NCBI GenBank assembly: GCA_002300355.1
Contig: NSGV01000001.1
Location: 2,604,001 to 2,668,000 of the forward strand
DNA length: 64,000 bases
Reading direction: 5' to 3'
Source: Streptomyces sp. TLI_235
GTDB lineage: Bacteria; Actinomycetota; Actinomycetes; Streptomycetales; Streptomycetaceae
Within the stretch, counting starts at the first letter, position 1. Every line of letters begins with the position of its first letter. The position numbers and the translations under genes are program-made. This document shows, piece by piece, positions 8,198 through 14,545 of this stretch. The notes under the pieces are model-generated. The model was given only the letters and a program-made list of their open reading frames with translations, had not been told where the DNA came from and ran no database searches.

Positions 8198-8230
8198 TGT
8201 GCCCCGCCGTGAGCAGCACGGCGGGGCACA
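8198..8230. terminator. Bidirectional terminator between convergent gene sets
   Basis: A perfect 14-bp stem: TGTGCCCCGCCGTG (8198-8211) pairs with CACGGCGGGGCACA (8217-8230) around a 5-base loop. It separates the rightward set ending at 8066 from the leftward gene ending at 8237. Confidence 0.75.
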
Positions 8231-8236
8231 GTCATG

Positions 8237-8653
8237 TCAGGTGGCGGGACCGGTGACGCTGGCCCGGTCCTCGGGGTGCGGGTAGTACAGCTGGGTCGTC
8301 GCCGTGTCAGGGTGCTCGCGGAACGCAGCGTTCTCCAGCGCCGTCCTGGCCTTGCGCAGGGCACCCAGGGCCTTCTCGATCTCGCGGGCGGGTTCGGCTT
8401 CAGGTCCGGTCTTCGGGTAGGCGCTGCCGAGTTGGACCTTGCGGTGGACAAGTTCGTCGTGGATGCCGGCGAGGGCGCGGCCGAGTTCGGCGTGCTGGTC
8501 GGCGGTGAGGCGGGGCTTAGCCACTGGGGCGGCTCCTTGCGGTCGGGGTTTGAGGTAGAGCAGGTAGACCAGCTTGCGGGCCGTCTCGTCGGACGGCGGG
8601 CCGATCAGCTCGAAGAGGTCGATGCCGCGGGGTGGGGGTTGCTGGGGTTCCAC
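8237..8653 (-). CDS. Hypothetical helical protein
   Basis: A 138-residue protein with a Pro-rich N-terminus and a helical, charged second half (TADQHAELGRALAGIHDEL ... REIEKALGALRKARTAL) that could form a short coiled coil. It is probably the last gene of a leftward group that includes 8811, 9094 and 9623. No family was recognised and no catalytic motif is visible. It is followed at once by the bidirectional terminator. Confidence 0.5.
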   Translation of the reverse strand: MEPQQPPPRGIDLFELIGPPSDETARKLVYLLYLKPRPQGAAPVAKPRLTADQHAELGRALAGIHDELVHRKVQLGSAYPKTGPEAEPAREIEKALGALRKARTALENAAFREHPDTATTQLYYPHPEDRASVTGPAT

Positions 8654-8810
8654 GCGGCAAGGGTGTTGGATCCTTCGCAGGCCACGGGTGGTGACGGCCC
8701 ACTGTTCACCCGGGAGGGGGATGCCTACACCCCCGAGGCGTCGTGCGCCGTTCTGAGGCGCCTTTCAGGGCCGGGTTGGACCGGAGGCGGCCGGGGACTG
8801 CGAGACGGTT

Positions 8811-8990
8811 CTAGCCCAACCCCGCCCGGCTTCCCGGGGCATCGCAGCGGCGAGCCTCGGCCTGCCACTCGCGGTGCTCCCTCGCCCGCTGCGCCTTCTT
8901 GCCCCGCGACCGGTCAGGGCAGTCCGGGCTGGCCGGGCGCCCACACTTCGGGCACCACGGCCTTGACCACGCGCCAAGCATCCGGGCCAT
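8811..8990 (-). CDS. Small zinc-knuckle protein
   Basis: About 59 residues from the ATG at 8990, where GAGGACGG lies ~10 bases upstream; GTG codons near 9020 are alternatives. The sequence has WCPKCGRP followed by SPDCPD, giving three Cys in a compact knuckle, then a basic helix (GKKAQRAREHREWQ). This pattern looks like a real small DNA- or RNA-binding protein rather than random high-GC translation. No name can be given. It lies between larger leftward genes and probably shares their transcript. Confidence 0.4.
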   Translation of the reverse strand: MARMLGAWSRPWCPKCGRPASPDCPDRSRGKKAQRAREHREWQAEARRCDAPGSRAGLG

Positions 8991-9093
8991 CGGCCGCCGT
9001 CCTCGATCGTAGGTGTGCACCACCGTCAGTGGTTGCGGCCGCAGTGACCACGCCACGGGCATCGCGGCGGGGCTGGGGCTTCGTATCGCGTCG

Positions 9094-9639
9094 CTACAGT
9101 GCGGGCGGCTGCTGGGCCGGATCCACGGGCGGCGGGGCTGGTGCGGGGGCCTGCCGGAGCATCTTGGTCACCGTCGTCGCGGCCGCACTGATGTCGCCCG
9201 GATCGCTTTTGCGCAGGACGAACATCTTCGTCAGGGCCAGGAGCACGGGCCCGAGAACGATGGCCATCGGCCAGTAGTGATCGTTCACGCCGAACCAAAT
9301 GGCGCCCCCGATACTCGTCAGGCTGACGACCGCGCCGGCCGCAACGCCCACCAAGTGCTGCACATGAGCGTTCGCCGCCTTCTTCTGTCGCTCCTGCAGC
9401 TTCGCGAGCTCCAGCTCGTGCCGCCGCTCGGCCTCACGAAGAGCCATGACCTCCAACTCGTGCTTGCGCTCGTCCTGCTTAGCGGCACGACGGGCCTCGC
9501 GGACGAGCTGCTTCTCCATGGAGTCGAGCACGGCGACCAGTTTCGGCGTCGGCACGTCTGCCCACTCGCGGGCAATCTTGTGCGCCACCTCGAACTGTGC
9601 CGCCCCGAGGGACATCTCGGCCTCAGTCACGACGCCCAC
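9094..9639 (-). CDS. Coiled-coil membrane protein of a two-gene module
   Basis: About 181 residues: a long charged coiled coil (about residues 30-90, with repeats such as ERKHELEVMALREAERRHELELA broken into heptads), then two hydrophobic helices (about 97-113 and 122-140) in a hairpin, and a Pro/Ala-rich tail. It resembles phage or defence-associated small membrane effectors in general layout, loosely like DUF2335, but no motif settles this. The start is GTG 9639, with GTG 9630 and ATG 9615 as alternatives. It overlaps the end of the upstream 318-residue gene by 17 bp, so the pair is translationally coupled. Confidence 0.55.
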   Translation of the reverse strand: MGVVTEAEMSLGAAQFEVAHKIAREWADVPTPKLVAVLDSMEKQLVREARRAAKQDERKHELEVMALREAERRHELELAKLQERQKKAANAHVQHLVGVAAGAVVSLTSIGGAIWFGVNDHYWPMAIVLGPVLLALTKMFVLRKSDPGDISAAATTVTKMLRQAPAPAPPPVDPAQQPPAL

Positions 9640-10579
9640 TCCCTGTTCCTACCGGGGTGCTCGGCTCCCCGTCGCTACTTGTCCCACCGGGTCCCGGCGG
9701 TCCTTCTGTTTCGGGGAATGCACTCGACGGCGGAGGCCCGATCCGGAGGAAGATCTCCGCGATGCCGCCGCTGATCGTGCTGGCCGCGGCATCGGTTTCC
9801 TCGTCCGTAAAGGACCCCCCGGCGGACTGGCCGTCGGCGTTTGAGGCCGCCAGAAGACGCGCGATGGCCCTGTCTACGCTTTGGTCCTGCGCCTCCCGCA
9901 CCCCGTCGGTCAGAAAGCGCAGGCGCTCCACGGCCGCCAGGAGCTCCGGCTTGGAGAAGACCCCGGCGCGCGACTCGGTCTCGTCGGCCGCCGTCCAGGC
10001 GTCTTCAGCAGGGCGCACGGCGTCGGCCGGCTGCGGAAGTGGAATGGTGAGCCACACTCGCCCGTCAGGCCGATCCAGGGGAAGGAATTCCTTCACCAGC
10101 AGGGTGAGGTGGCGCGCCTCGGGATCAACATTCGCAATGACGAATCGAGCCTGTCGCTCGCCCCTAGGCACAGCGATCCGCGGCCCCGAGTTGTCCATGG
10201 GCTCCCGCATTGCAGTGCCTGCTGAGGCCGCATCGACCGCGGCCACGATCTCGTTCGGCCTAGTCCCCACGATCGCGACATGGCCCAGGTCGGCGTCGGC
10301 CCAGAGGAAGGTGCCATCAACCTCGTCGCCGACCTCCCACGCTAGGGTTTGTCTCCGCAACACCCTGAGATTGGGCACGTGAGCAACCGGAACACCGTTT
10401 GCCAGGTATAACACTGGGAGCTCCGCGCCAACGGGCGGCACATCCCCAGAGGGCAAGACGTGAACGGCTACTCTCTCTCCTGACGGAAGTCTGACAATGG
10501 GAGAGCGCCCATTCCGTTCGACGACCACTCCGGTTGCTGCAGGCCCCCGCGACGGCCCTCTTCGGTCCCTCCGTGGCAC
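9623..10579 (-). CDS. Hypothetical protein, soluble partner of the membrane gene, TTA codon
   Basis: A 318-residue protein. The N-terminal half looks like two beta-barrel-like segments (VVVERNGRSPIVRLPSGERVAV and WEVGDEVDGTFLWADADLGHVAIVG), reminiscent of S1/OB folds but without a diagnostic motif. The C-terminal part is acidic and Gly/Pro/Ser-rich, probably disordered. The GTG at 10579 has AGGAGGGGG upstream. A TTA leucine codon occurs at 10411-10409 (minus), so expression may need bldA tRNA. It overlaps the coiled-coil membrane gene. Cargo function is unknown. Confidence 0.55.
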   Translation of the reverse strand: MPRRDRRGPSRGPAATGVVVERNGRSPIVRLPSGERVAVHVLPSGDVPPVGAELPVLYLANGVPVAHVPNLRVLRRQTLAWEVGDEVDGTFLWADADLGHVAIVGTRPNEIVAAVDAASAGTAMREPMDNSGPRIAVPRGERQARFVIANVDPEARHLTLLVKEFLPLDRPDGRVWLTIPLPQPADAVRPAEDAWTAADETESRAGVFSKPELLAAVERLRFLTDGVREAQDQSVDRAIARLLAASNADGQSAGGSFTDEETDAAASTISGGIAEIFLRIGPPPSSAFPETEGPPGPGGTSSDGEPSTPVGTGSGRRD

Positions 10580-10901
10580 TGCCCACCCCCTCCTGACGGT
10601 CAGTCAGTCCGGTTGAAGTATAGGCAGCCCTTTCAGCCCGCTGGTTCGCGTCGATGAAGCGGGCCGCACCCTGCGGGTCCTGAAGGCGGCGCGGCATGCG
10701 CCGGCGTACGCCGTCGTGCCGGGGGCCACCTCCCGCCGCTTCAGCACACTCAACTTCGCATTAACCCGCTCGGCCGAAACCCTTGCCGGGGGCGTTGCGC
10801 TGCGTGCAACGCCGCCGGCGGGACAGCGATCGTCACTGTCGGCCTGGACCGGTTCCTCGCCGCGATCCAGTCCGCCTCGCCAGCCCACGCCGAAGGTTCC
10901 C

Positions 10902-10925
10902 TATACCAAACGCTCCCTTGGTATA
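10902..10925. promoter_or_regulatory. Inverted repeat overlapping the resolvase promoter
   Basis: TATACCAA (10902-10909) and TTGGTATA (10918-10925) form a perfect dyad with an 8-base spacer, in otherwise GC-rich DNA. The right arm runs into TATAAC, a possible -10 box at 10922-10927, only 7 bases before the GTG start at 10934. This suggests a self-controlled, leaderless resolvase transcript, or a recombination subsite. The rest of 10580-10901 shows no convincing gene, though the resolvase frame is open back to 10658. Confidence 0.55.
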
Positions 10926-10933
10926 ACTGGAGT

Positions 10934-11653
10934 GTGGATGAAGCCCCGATCAGCCCGAAGCGGCGCCGTCGCCGCACACTTGACCGTCCGGCAGATACAG
11001 CGGTCGCCTACGTCCGTGTCAGCACGGAGGAGCAGGCCGCCTCCGGCGCCGGCCTCGAAGGACAGCGCGCCGCGATCGAGGCCTACGCAGCCTCCCGCGG
11101 CTGGACCGTCACCGCCTGGTGCTCCGACGAAGGCGTGTCCGGTGCCAGCGCTCCCGAGGACCGCCCGCAGCTGCGCGCCGCCCTCCAGGCACTCCGCGAC
11201 GGACACGCCTCGGTGCTGCTGTTCCACCGCGTCGACCGGCTCGCCCGCAAGACCGCTGACCTCTTGGCGCTGCGCGACGCCGCCGAGGCCGACGGCTGGT
11301 CGCTGTCAGCCGCGGACGGCTCCGTCGACCTGACCACGCCGCACGGCCGGACGATGTTCACCATGCAGGGCGCGTTCGCCGAGCTGGAGCGCGACCTCAT
11401 CCGGGCCCGCACCCGGGACGCTCTGGCGGCGCTGAAAGCGCGCGGGGTGCGGCTCGGTCGGCCCTCGACGCTGCCGGTGGAGGTAGTGGCGAGGATCGTG
11501 GGCGAGCATGTGTCGGGCGCTGGCTGGTCGGCTATCGCGGCGAAGCTGAACGCGGACCAGGTGCCGACTGCGCAGGGCGGGAAGCAGTGGTGGCCGGCCA
11601 CCGTGCGGAAGGTCGTAGCCGGGCAGGACGCCGCGGCTTACCTCGCGGCTTGA
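10934..11653 (+). CDS. Small serine recombinase (resolvase/invertase family)
   Basis: A 239-residue recombinase. The catalytic domain begins at AVAYVRVSTEEQ with the nucleophile Ser30, followed by the family's QR segment (LEGQRAAIEAYA), FHRVDRLARK and the E-helix region (MFTMQGAFAELERDLIRART). A C-terminal helix-turn-helix (about 175-228, GRPSTLPVEVVARIV ... SAIAAKLNADQVPT) binds DNA. An unusual basic leader (KRRRRRTLDR) precedes the domain. No Shine-Dalgarno is visible before the GTG; a -10-like TATAAC sits 7 bases upstream. It may resolve multimers or invert DNA; the element's integrase is a separate gene at 18813. Confidence 0.85.
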   Translation: MDEAPISPKRRRRRTLDRPADTAVAYVRVSTEEQAASGAGLEGQRAAIEAYAASRGWTVTAWCSDEGVSGASAPEDRPQLRAALQALRDGHASVLLFHRVDRLARKTADLLALRDAAEADGWSLSAADGSVDLTTPHGRTMFTMQGAFAELERDLIRARTRDALAALKARGVRLGRPSTLPVEVVARIVGEHVSGAGWSAIAAKLNADQVPTAQGGKQWWPATVRKVVAGQDAAAYLAA

Positions 11654-11669
11654 GCCTGGGCATACAGAA

Positions 11670-11694
11670 GGCCCCGGGCTTCACGCCCGGGGCC
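11670..11694. terminator. Bidirectional terminator between resolvase and the long leftward operon
   Basis: GGCCCCGGGC (11670-11679) pairs perfectly with GCCCGGGGCC (11685-11694) around TTCAC. Genes converge on it from both sides (stops at 11653 and 11709). Confidence 0.75.
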
Positions 11695-11708
11695 CTGCTG
11701 TTGCTCTG

Positions 11709-11960
11709 TCAGGCCGCGCTGCCTGGCCCGTCCGGGTCGTAGCCAGCTGCCAATGCGGCCCTCTGCGCCCAGTTGGGCGCGGGAGGGATCGACCGGCGAC
11801 GCGCCGCACGGAGCTCCTGCGAGCGGGCCGCCAGCGACTCGGCGCGCTGCTCCTCGCTGTCCGCTCCCCCGGCCTCACCTCGGCGGCCTACGCGGGCCGC
11901 CAGCAGCTCAGCCCACAACTCCTGGCCCGACTGCCCGGCCCCGGCCTGAGCGGCGCTCAC
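11709..11960 (-). CDS. Small hypothetical protein, last gene of the leftward operon
   Basis: An 83-residue Ala/Arg/Glu-rich protein with a helical middle and a Pro-rich end (PPAPNWAQRAALAAGY). Its GTG start overlaps the stop of the preceding gene (GTGA at 11957-11960), so it is translationally coupled. It closes the long operon that begins near 17991. No family was recognised. Confidence 0.5.
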   Translation of the reverse strand: MSAAQAGAGQSGQELWAELLAARVGRRGEAGGADSEEQRAESLAARSQELRAARRRSIPPAPNWAQRAALAAGYDPDGPGSAA

Positions 11961-12493
11961 AGCACACCGCCCTGGACGTTCTCGGCCGCGTGCCGCAGCT
12001 GCTGCCGCGCCGCCGACAGGCGCTGCCAGCCCGGGTGCTCCCGCAGCCCGCGTCCGTCGAGGTTCAGGTTCAGGACCGGACGGCCCGGCTGCACCCGCCG
12101 CGCGAGGGCGATCGCGTGCTGGGCCTCCTCAAGCTGCGCGCCCGCCTCCCGGATCGCGGCCTGCGCGTTGGCGAGGGCCCGGATGTAGGCGGCGCCGGCG
12201 GAGTCGGCGATGGCCGTGCCGGACGCGGCGGTGAGTTCCGCCAGGGCGTTGACGGCCTGGTCGACTTCGGCGCGGGCCGCGTCGGCGGCAGCGGCCTCGG
12301 CCTTGGAGCCGCGGGCCAGGTCTGCGGCCTGCTGCGCTTCCCGTTCGGCGCCGAGCGCCTGGGCGACCGTGGCGAATGCGTCGGCGACCGGGGCGGGCAG
12401 GTGCTCGGGGCGGAGCACGATGTGGCTCGGCGGGCTGAGGCGGCGGGTGATGACGAGGTCGACGATGCCGGCCTGCTGGGTGGTGGTGGTCAC
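11957..12493 (-). CDS. Helical hypothetical protein of the element operon
   Basis: A 178-residue protein starting at GTG 12493 (MTTTTQQAGIVDLV), which overlaps the previous stop. The middle (about 45-150) is almost pure Ala/Glu/Gln/Arg helix (VAQALGAEREAQQAADLARGSK ... AQLEEAQHAIALARR) and should form a coiled coil; the end is a short PVLNLNLDGRGLREHPGW segment. The frame stays open upstream, but that part is out of keeping with the coupled start. Function unknown; possibly structural or a binding scaffold. Confidence 0.55.
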   Translation of the reverse strand: MTTTTQQAGIVDLVITRRLSPPSHIVLRPEHLPAPVADAFATVAQALGAEREAQQAADLARGSKAEAAAADAARAEVDQAVNALAELTAASGTAIADSAGAAYIRALANAQAAIREAGAQLEEAQHAIALARRVQPGRPVLNLNLDGRGLREHPGWQRLSAARQQLRHAAENVQGGVL

Positions 12494-12792
12494 TGGGTCT
12501 CCTCGGGGGTGGGGTCGGTCATGTCGTTTCGCAGCTCGGTGAGCTGACGGTCGTTGTGGGTGCGGACCTGGGCGATGGCCGCGGCCACTTCCCGCTCGGC
12601 CCTGCGCCGCTCGCCCGGCGTTGCCAGCCGGTGCTCGTCCAGCGGAGGCGCCGGATAGCCGAACCGCTGCTTGGCGCGGATCACCATCTCGGTGATCTCC
12701 GGCAGCGGCCGGGTGCCCATCGCGCATGCCAGGCCGTGATACAGGCAGTACGGGGCGCTGGCCTTCCCACGGGACCGAAGGTCAAGTGGCAC
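12490..12792 (-). CDS. Short protein with CxxHG-xAC-xMG motif, copy 1
   Basis: A 100-residue protein beginning MPLDLRSR and carrying CLYHGLACAMGTR, i.e. Cys-x2-His-Gly-x-Ala-Cys-x-Met-Gly-x-Arg. The same opening and motif occur in the next upstream gene, so the two are paralogues that have diverged after the motif. Cys/His/Cys spacing could hold a metal ion, with a fourth ligand unknown. The remainder is charged helix (ERRRAEREVAAAIAQVRTHNDR). It overlaps both neighbours. Function unknown. Confidence 0.55.
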   Translation of the reverse strand: MPLDLRSRGKASAPYCLYHGLACAMGTRPLPEITEMVIRAKQRFGYPAPPLDEHRLATPGERRRAEREVAAAIAQVRTHNDRQLTELRNDMTDPTPEETQ

Positions 12793-13135
12793 GGCGGGCC
12801 TCCCGTTCGCGCCGGTTCTGCGCGTAGCGGCGGGCGATCTGCTCCCGCTTCTCCGCGTTCCGGGCCTCGGTCTCTGCGATCAGCTGCCGCAGCTCGGCCA
12901 GCTTTGCCTTCTGCTTCTTCGGGTCGGGCGGCTCGTGCCGGTCGGTGTACCAGGCGGCCAGGGCCTTCTCCGGGTCGGGCTCGGGTTCGCCGCGGGCCGC
13001 ACGGACCATCTGCGCGATCAGCCGGTCCTGTTCGGTGGGCTCGGGCGGGTCGACGGGCCAGCGGGCGCCCATCTGGCAGGCGGTGCCGTGCCAGCGGCAG
13101 AACGCCTGGGTGCGGGGGCGGAGGTCAAGCGGCAT
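12782..13135 (-). CDS. Short protein with CxxHG-xAC-xMG motif, copy 2
   Basis: A 117-residue paralogue of the 12490 gene: it begins MPLDLRPR and has CRWHGTACQMGAR, the same Cys-x2-His-Gly-x-Ala-Cys-x-Met-Gly-x-Arg pattern. The C-terminal half is a highly charged helix (KKQKAKLAELRQLIAETEARNAEKR). The two genes overlap by 11 bp and it overlaps the upstream DNA-binding gene by 11 bp, a tightly packed phage-like layout. No named family was recognised. Confidence 0.55.
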   Translation of the reverse strand: MPLDLRPRTQAFCRWHGTACQMGARWPVDPPEPTEQDRLIAQMVRAARGEPEPDPEKALAAWYTDRHEPPDPKKQKAKLAELRQLIAETEARNAEKREQIARRYAQNRREREARRAT

Positions 13136-13514
13136 CGAGGCCTCCCTGTTCGACTTGGATGACTACGGCGGCCGGGACGGCGAGTCCGAGGAGCCTGACG
13201 CGGTCGCGTTCGCAGGCGAGGATCGCGTTGAGGATCTTGAGTTCTTGGGTGAGGTTGCCGTCGGCCTGGGCTTGGGCTTGCAGCTGGTGGAGGCGCTGGA
13301 GAACGCCGTCGAGGCGGTGTTCCACGGTGGTGCGGAGTTGTTCGCTGGTTTCGGCGCCGAGGTCTTGGAGGGCGTCGCGGAGGCGGCGTGCGGCGGTGGA
13401 GCGTCCCACGTCAAGGTCCATGGCGATGGTGCGGATGCCGTGGCCGTCTCGGCGGAGTTCGAGGGCGCGGGCTTGTTGGAGGAGTCGGGTGTGGTGGCCG
13501 GGTCCGGCTGCCAT
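13125..13514 (-). CDS. Helix-turn-helix protein with helical tail
   Basis: A 129-residue protein from the ATG at 13514, preceded by GGAGGGACCC. Residues ~14-50 (QQARALELRRDGHGIRTIA ... DVGRSTAARRLRDAL) form a clear helix-turn-helix like those of resolvase tails and small terminase subunits. The rest is coiled coil (VLQRLHQLQAQAQ ... ILACERDRVRLLGL). Small-terminase-like proteins have this layout, but no large terminase or capsid gene is visible, so a plain DNA-binding or regulatory role in the element is just as likely. Confidence 0.6.
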   Translation of the reverse strand: MAAGPGHHTRLLQQARALELRRDGHGIRTIAMDLDVGRSTAARRLRDALQDLGAETSEQLRTTVEHRLDGVLQRLHQLQAQAQADGNLTQELKILNAILACERDRVRLLGLAVPAAVVIQVEQGGLDAA

Positions 13515-13582
13515 GGGTCCCTCCTTGGGGGTTGGTGGGGGTGGCCGCCGGTGGAGGGGTTCCGGCCGCCGGCGATCTCGGG

Positions 13583-14056
13583 TTAGGGGCGGTGTTCGGT
13601 GATGGGCGGGAGGTTGCGCAGGTCGTTGATGCCGGCGGCGAGGAACTTGGCGCGCTTGCGGTCGTCGCTGTCGGGGAGGCCTCGGGTGTTCATCTCCCAC
13701 GGCCGCTCACCGGTGGCGACCTGGCGGGCAGCGAGGAGGTTGGCGGCGTGTTCGGCGGCGTGCTGTGCGGCGGCGAGGTGGTCGTGGATGTCGGCGACGG
13801 CGAGTCGGAGTTGGGCGTCGAGGTGGGCGGTCCAGTGGTGGGCTTCGTTGTTGGCGAGGGTGCGGGCGGTGTTGAAGGCGGTGTCGGCGGTGGCCTGGAG
13901 GTCGGCGAGCTGCTTCTTGGGGGTGTTGGTGCGGCGGGCGGTGTCGAGGGTGGTCTTGGTTTCGGCGGCGGCCTGGAGGGCGGTGTCGAGGGCGGGGTGG
14001 GTGGTGCCGTCGGGGAGTTCGATGGTCTGGCCGGCGGGGCCGTGGATGGTGGGCAT
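13583..14056 (-). CDS. Helical hypothetical protein
   Basis: A 157-residue protein with a short MPTIHGPAGQTIELPDGTTHP start and a long Ala/Asp/Thr-rich helical body (about 30-115), ending in a small basic segment. GGAGACCCC precedes the ATG. Third codon positions are almost all G or C, so the opposite strand holds a long shadow frame. It is part of the leftward operon next to the origin-like repeats. No family was recognised. Confidence 0.55.
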   Translation of the reverse strand: MPTIHGPAGQTIELPDGTTHPALDTALQAAAETKTTLDTARRTNTPKKQLADLQATADTAFNTARTLANNEAHHWTAHLDAQLRLAVADIHDHLAAAQHAAEHAANLLAARQVATGERPWEMNTRGLPDSDDRKRAKFLAAGINDLRNLPPITEHRP

Positions 14057-14071
14057 GGGGTCTCCGGTGGG

Positions 14072-14275
14072 TTAGGCCGCGGTGGCGGCGGGGGTGGTGT
14101 TGCTCCAGTGCTGGAGTCGTTGGGTGTGGCGGTGCGCGAGGCCGGCGGTTCTGGTGGCTGTGCGGGCGGCGCGTTTGGCTTTGCGGCTGGTGCGTTTGTT
14201 GGCCGCGGCGGTGATCTGTTGGCGGATGCGTTCGTCGGCGGCGGCGCGGAGGGCTTCGGGGTCGGGGGTGGCCAT
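14072..14275 (-). CDS. Small basic helical protein beside the origin candidate
   Basis: A 67-residue, strongly basic protein (RTSRKAKRAARTATRTAGLAHRH) with GGAGAACACC before its ATG. It is the first gene after the iteron region in the leftward direction. A small basic protein at this place could bind the origin DNA or RNA, but that is inferred only from charge and position. Confidence 0.5.
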   Translation of the reverse strand: MATPDPEALRAAADERIRQQITAAANKRTSRKAKRAARTATRTAGLAHRHTQRLQHWSNTTPAATAA

Positions 14276-14287
14276 GGTGTTCTCCTA

Positions 14288-14545
14288 TGTGCCAGGCAGA
14301 GGAGCGGCGTGTGCCGGGTTACCCGGCACGGCGTATCTGCTGGTCAGCGGCGTGTGGGCTGCCTCTGTGCCGGGTGTGCCGGGCGATTTCGCATTGCGGC
14401 ACTAACTATGTGAAAGGGTTCTTTGTCCTCTCACGCGTGAGACTTTTCAAAAGAACCCGGCACACCCGGCACACCCCGGATCACCTGCATGAATGCGGTC
14501 AGCCATACCCGGCACAGACCCGGCACACTGCCCGGCACACCCGGC
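14288..14545. repeat. Iteron cluster flanking an AT-rich dyad: candidate replication origin
   Basis: The 9-mer TGTGCCGGG occurs at 14310, 14366 and 14375 (near copy at 14288). Its complement CCCGGCACA occurs at 14456, 14465, 14508, 14519 and 14531. The left copies point one way and the right copies the other. Between them lies a visibly AT-richer stretch (14384-14455) with the palindrome TCTCACGCGTGAGA (14429-14442), nested in longer arms GGGTTCTTTG (14416-14425) and CAAAAGAACCC (14448-14458). A 19-bp palindrome sits at 14311-14329. Directly beside the helicase gene, this is what an iteron origin with an unwinding element looks like. A regulatory or termination role is the alternative. Confidence 0.65.

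Noticed and set aside
13125..13514. Small terminase subunit
   Set aside because: The helix-turn-helix plus coiled-coil layout fits, but without a large terminase it is left as a DNA-binding protein.
13388..14413. A 341-codon plus-strand Gly/Val-rich frame in the element
   Set aside because: Opposite to three coupled leftward genes with good ribosome sites, and it runs into the iteron region; composition is typical of a shadow.
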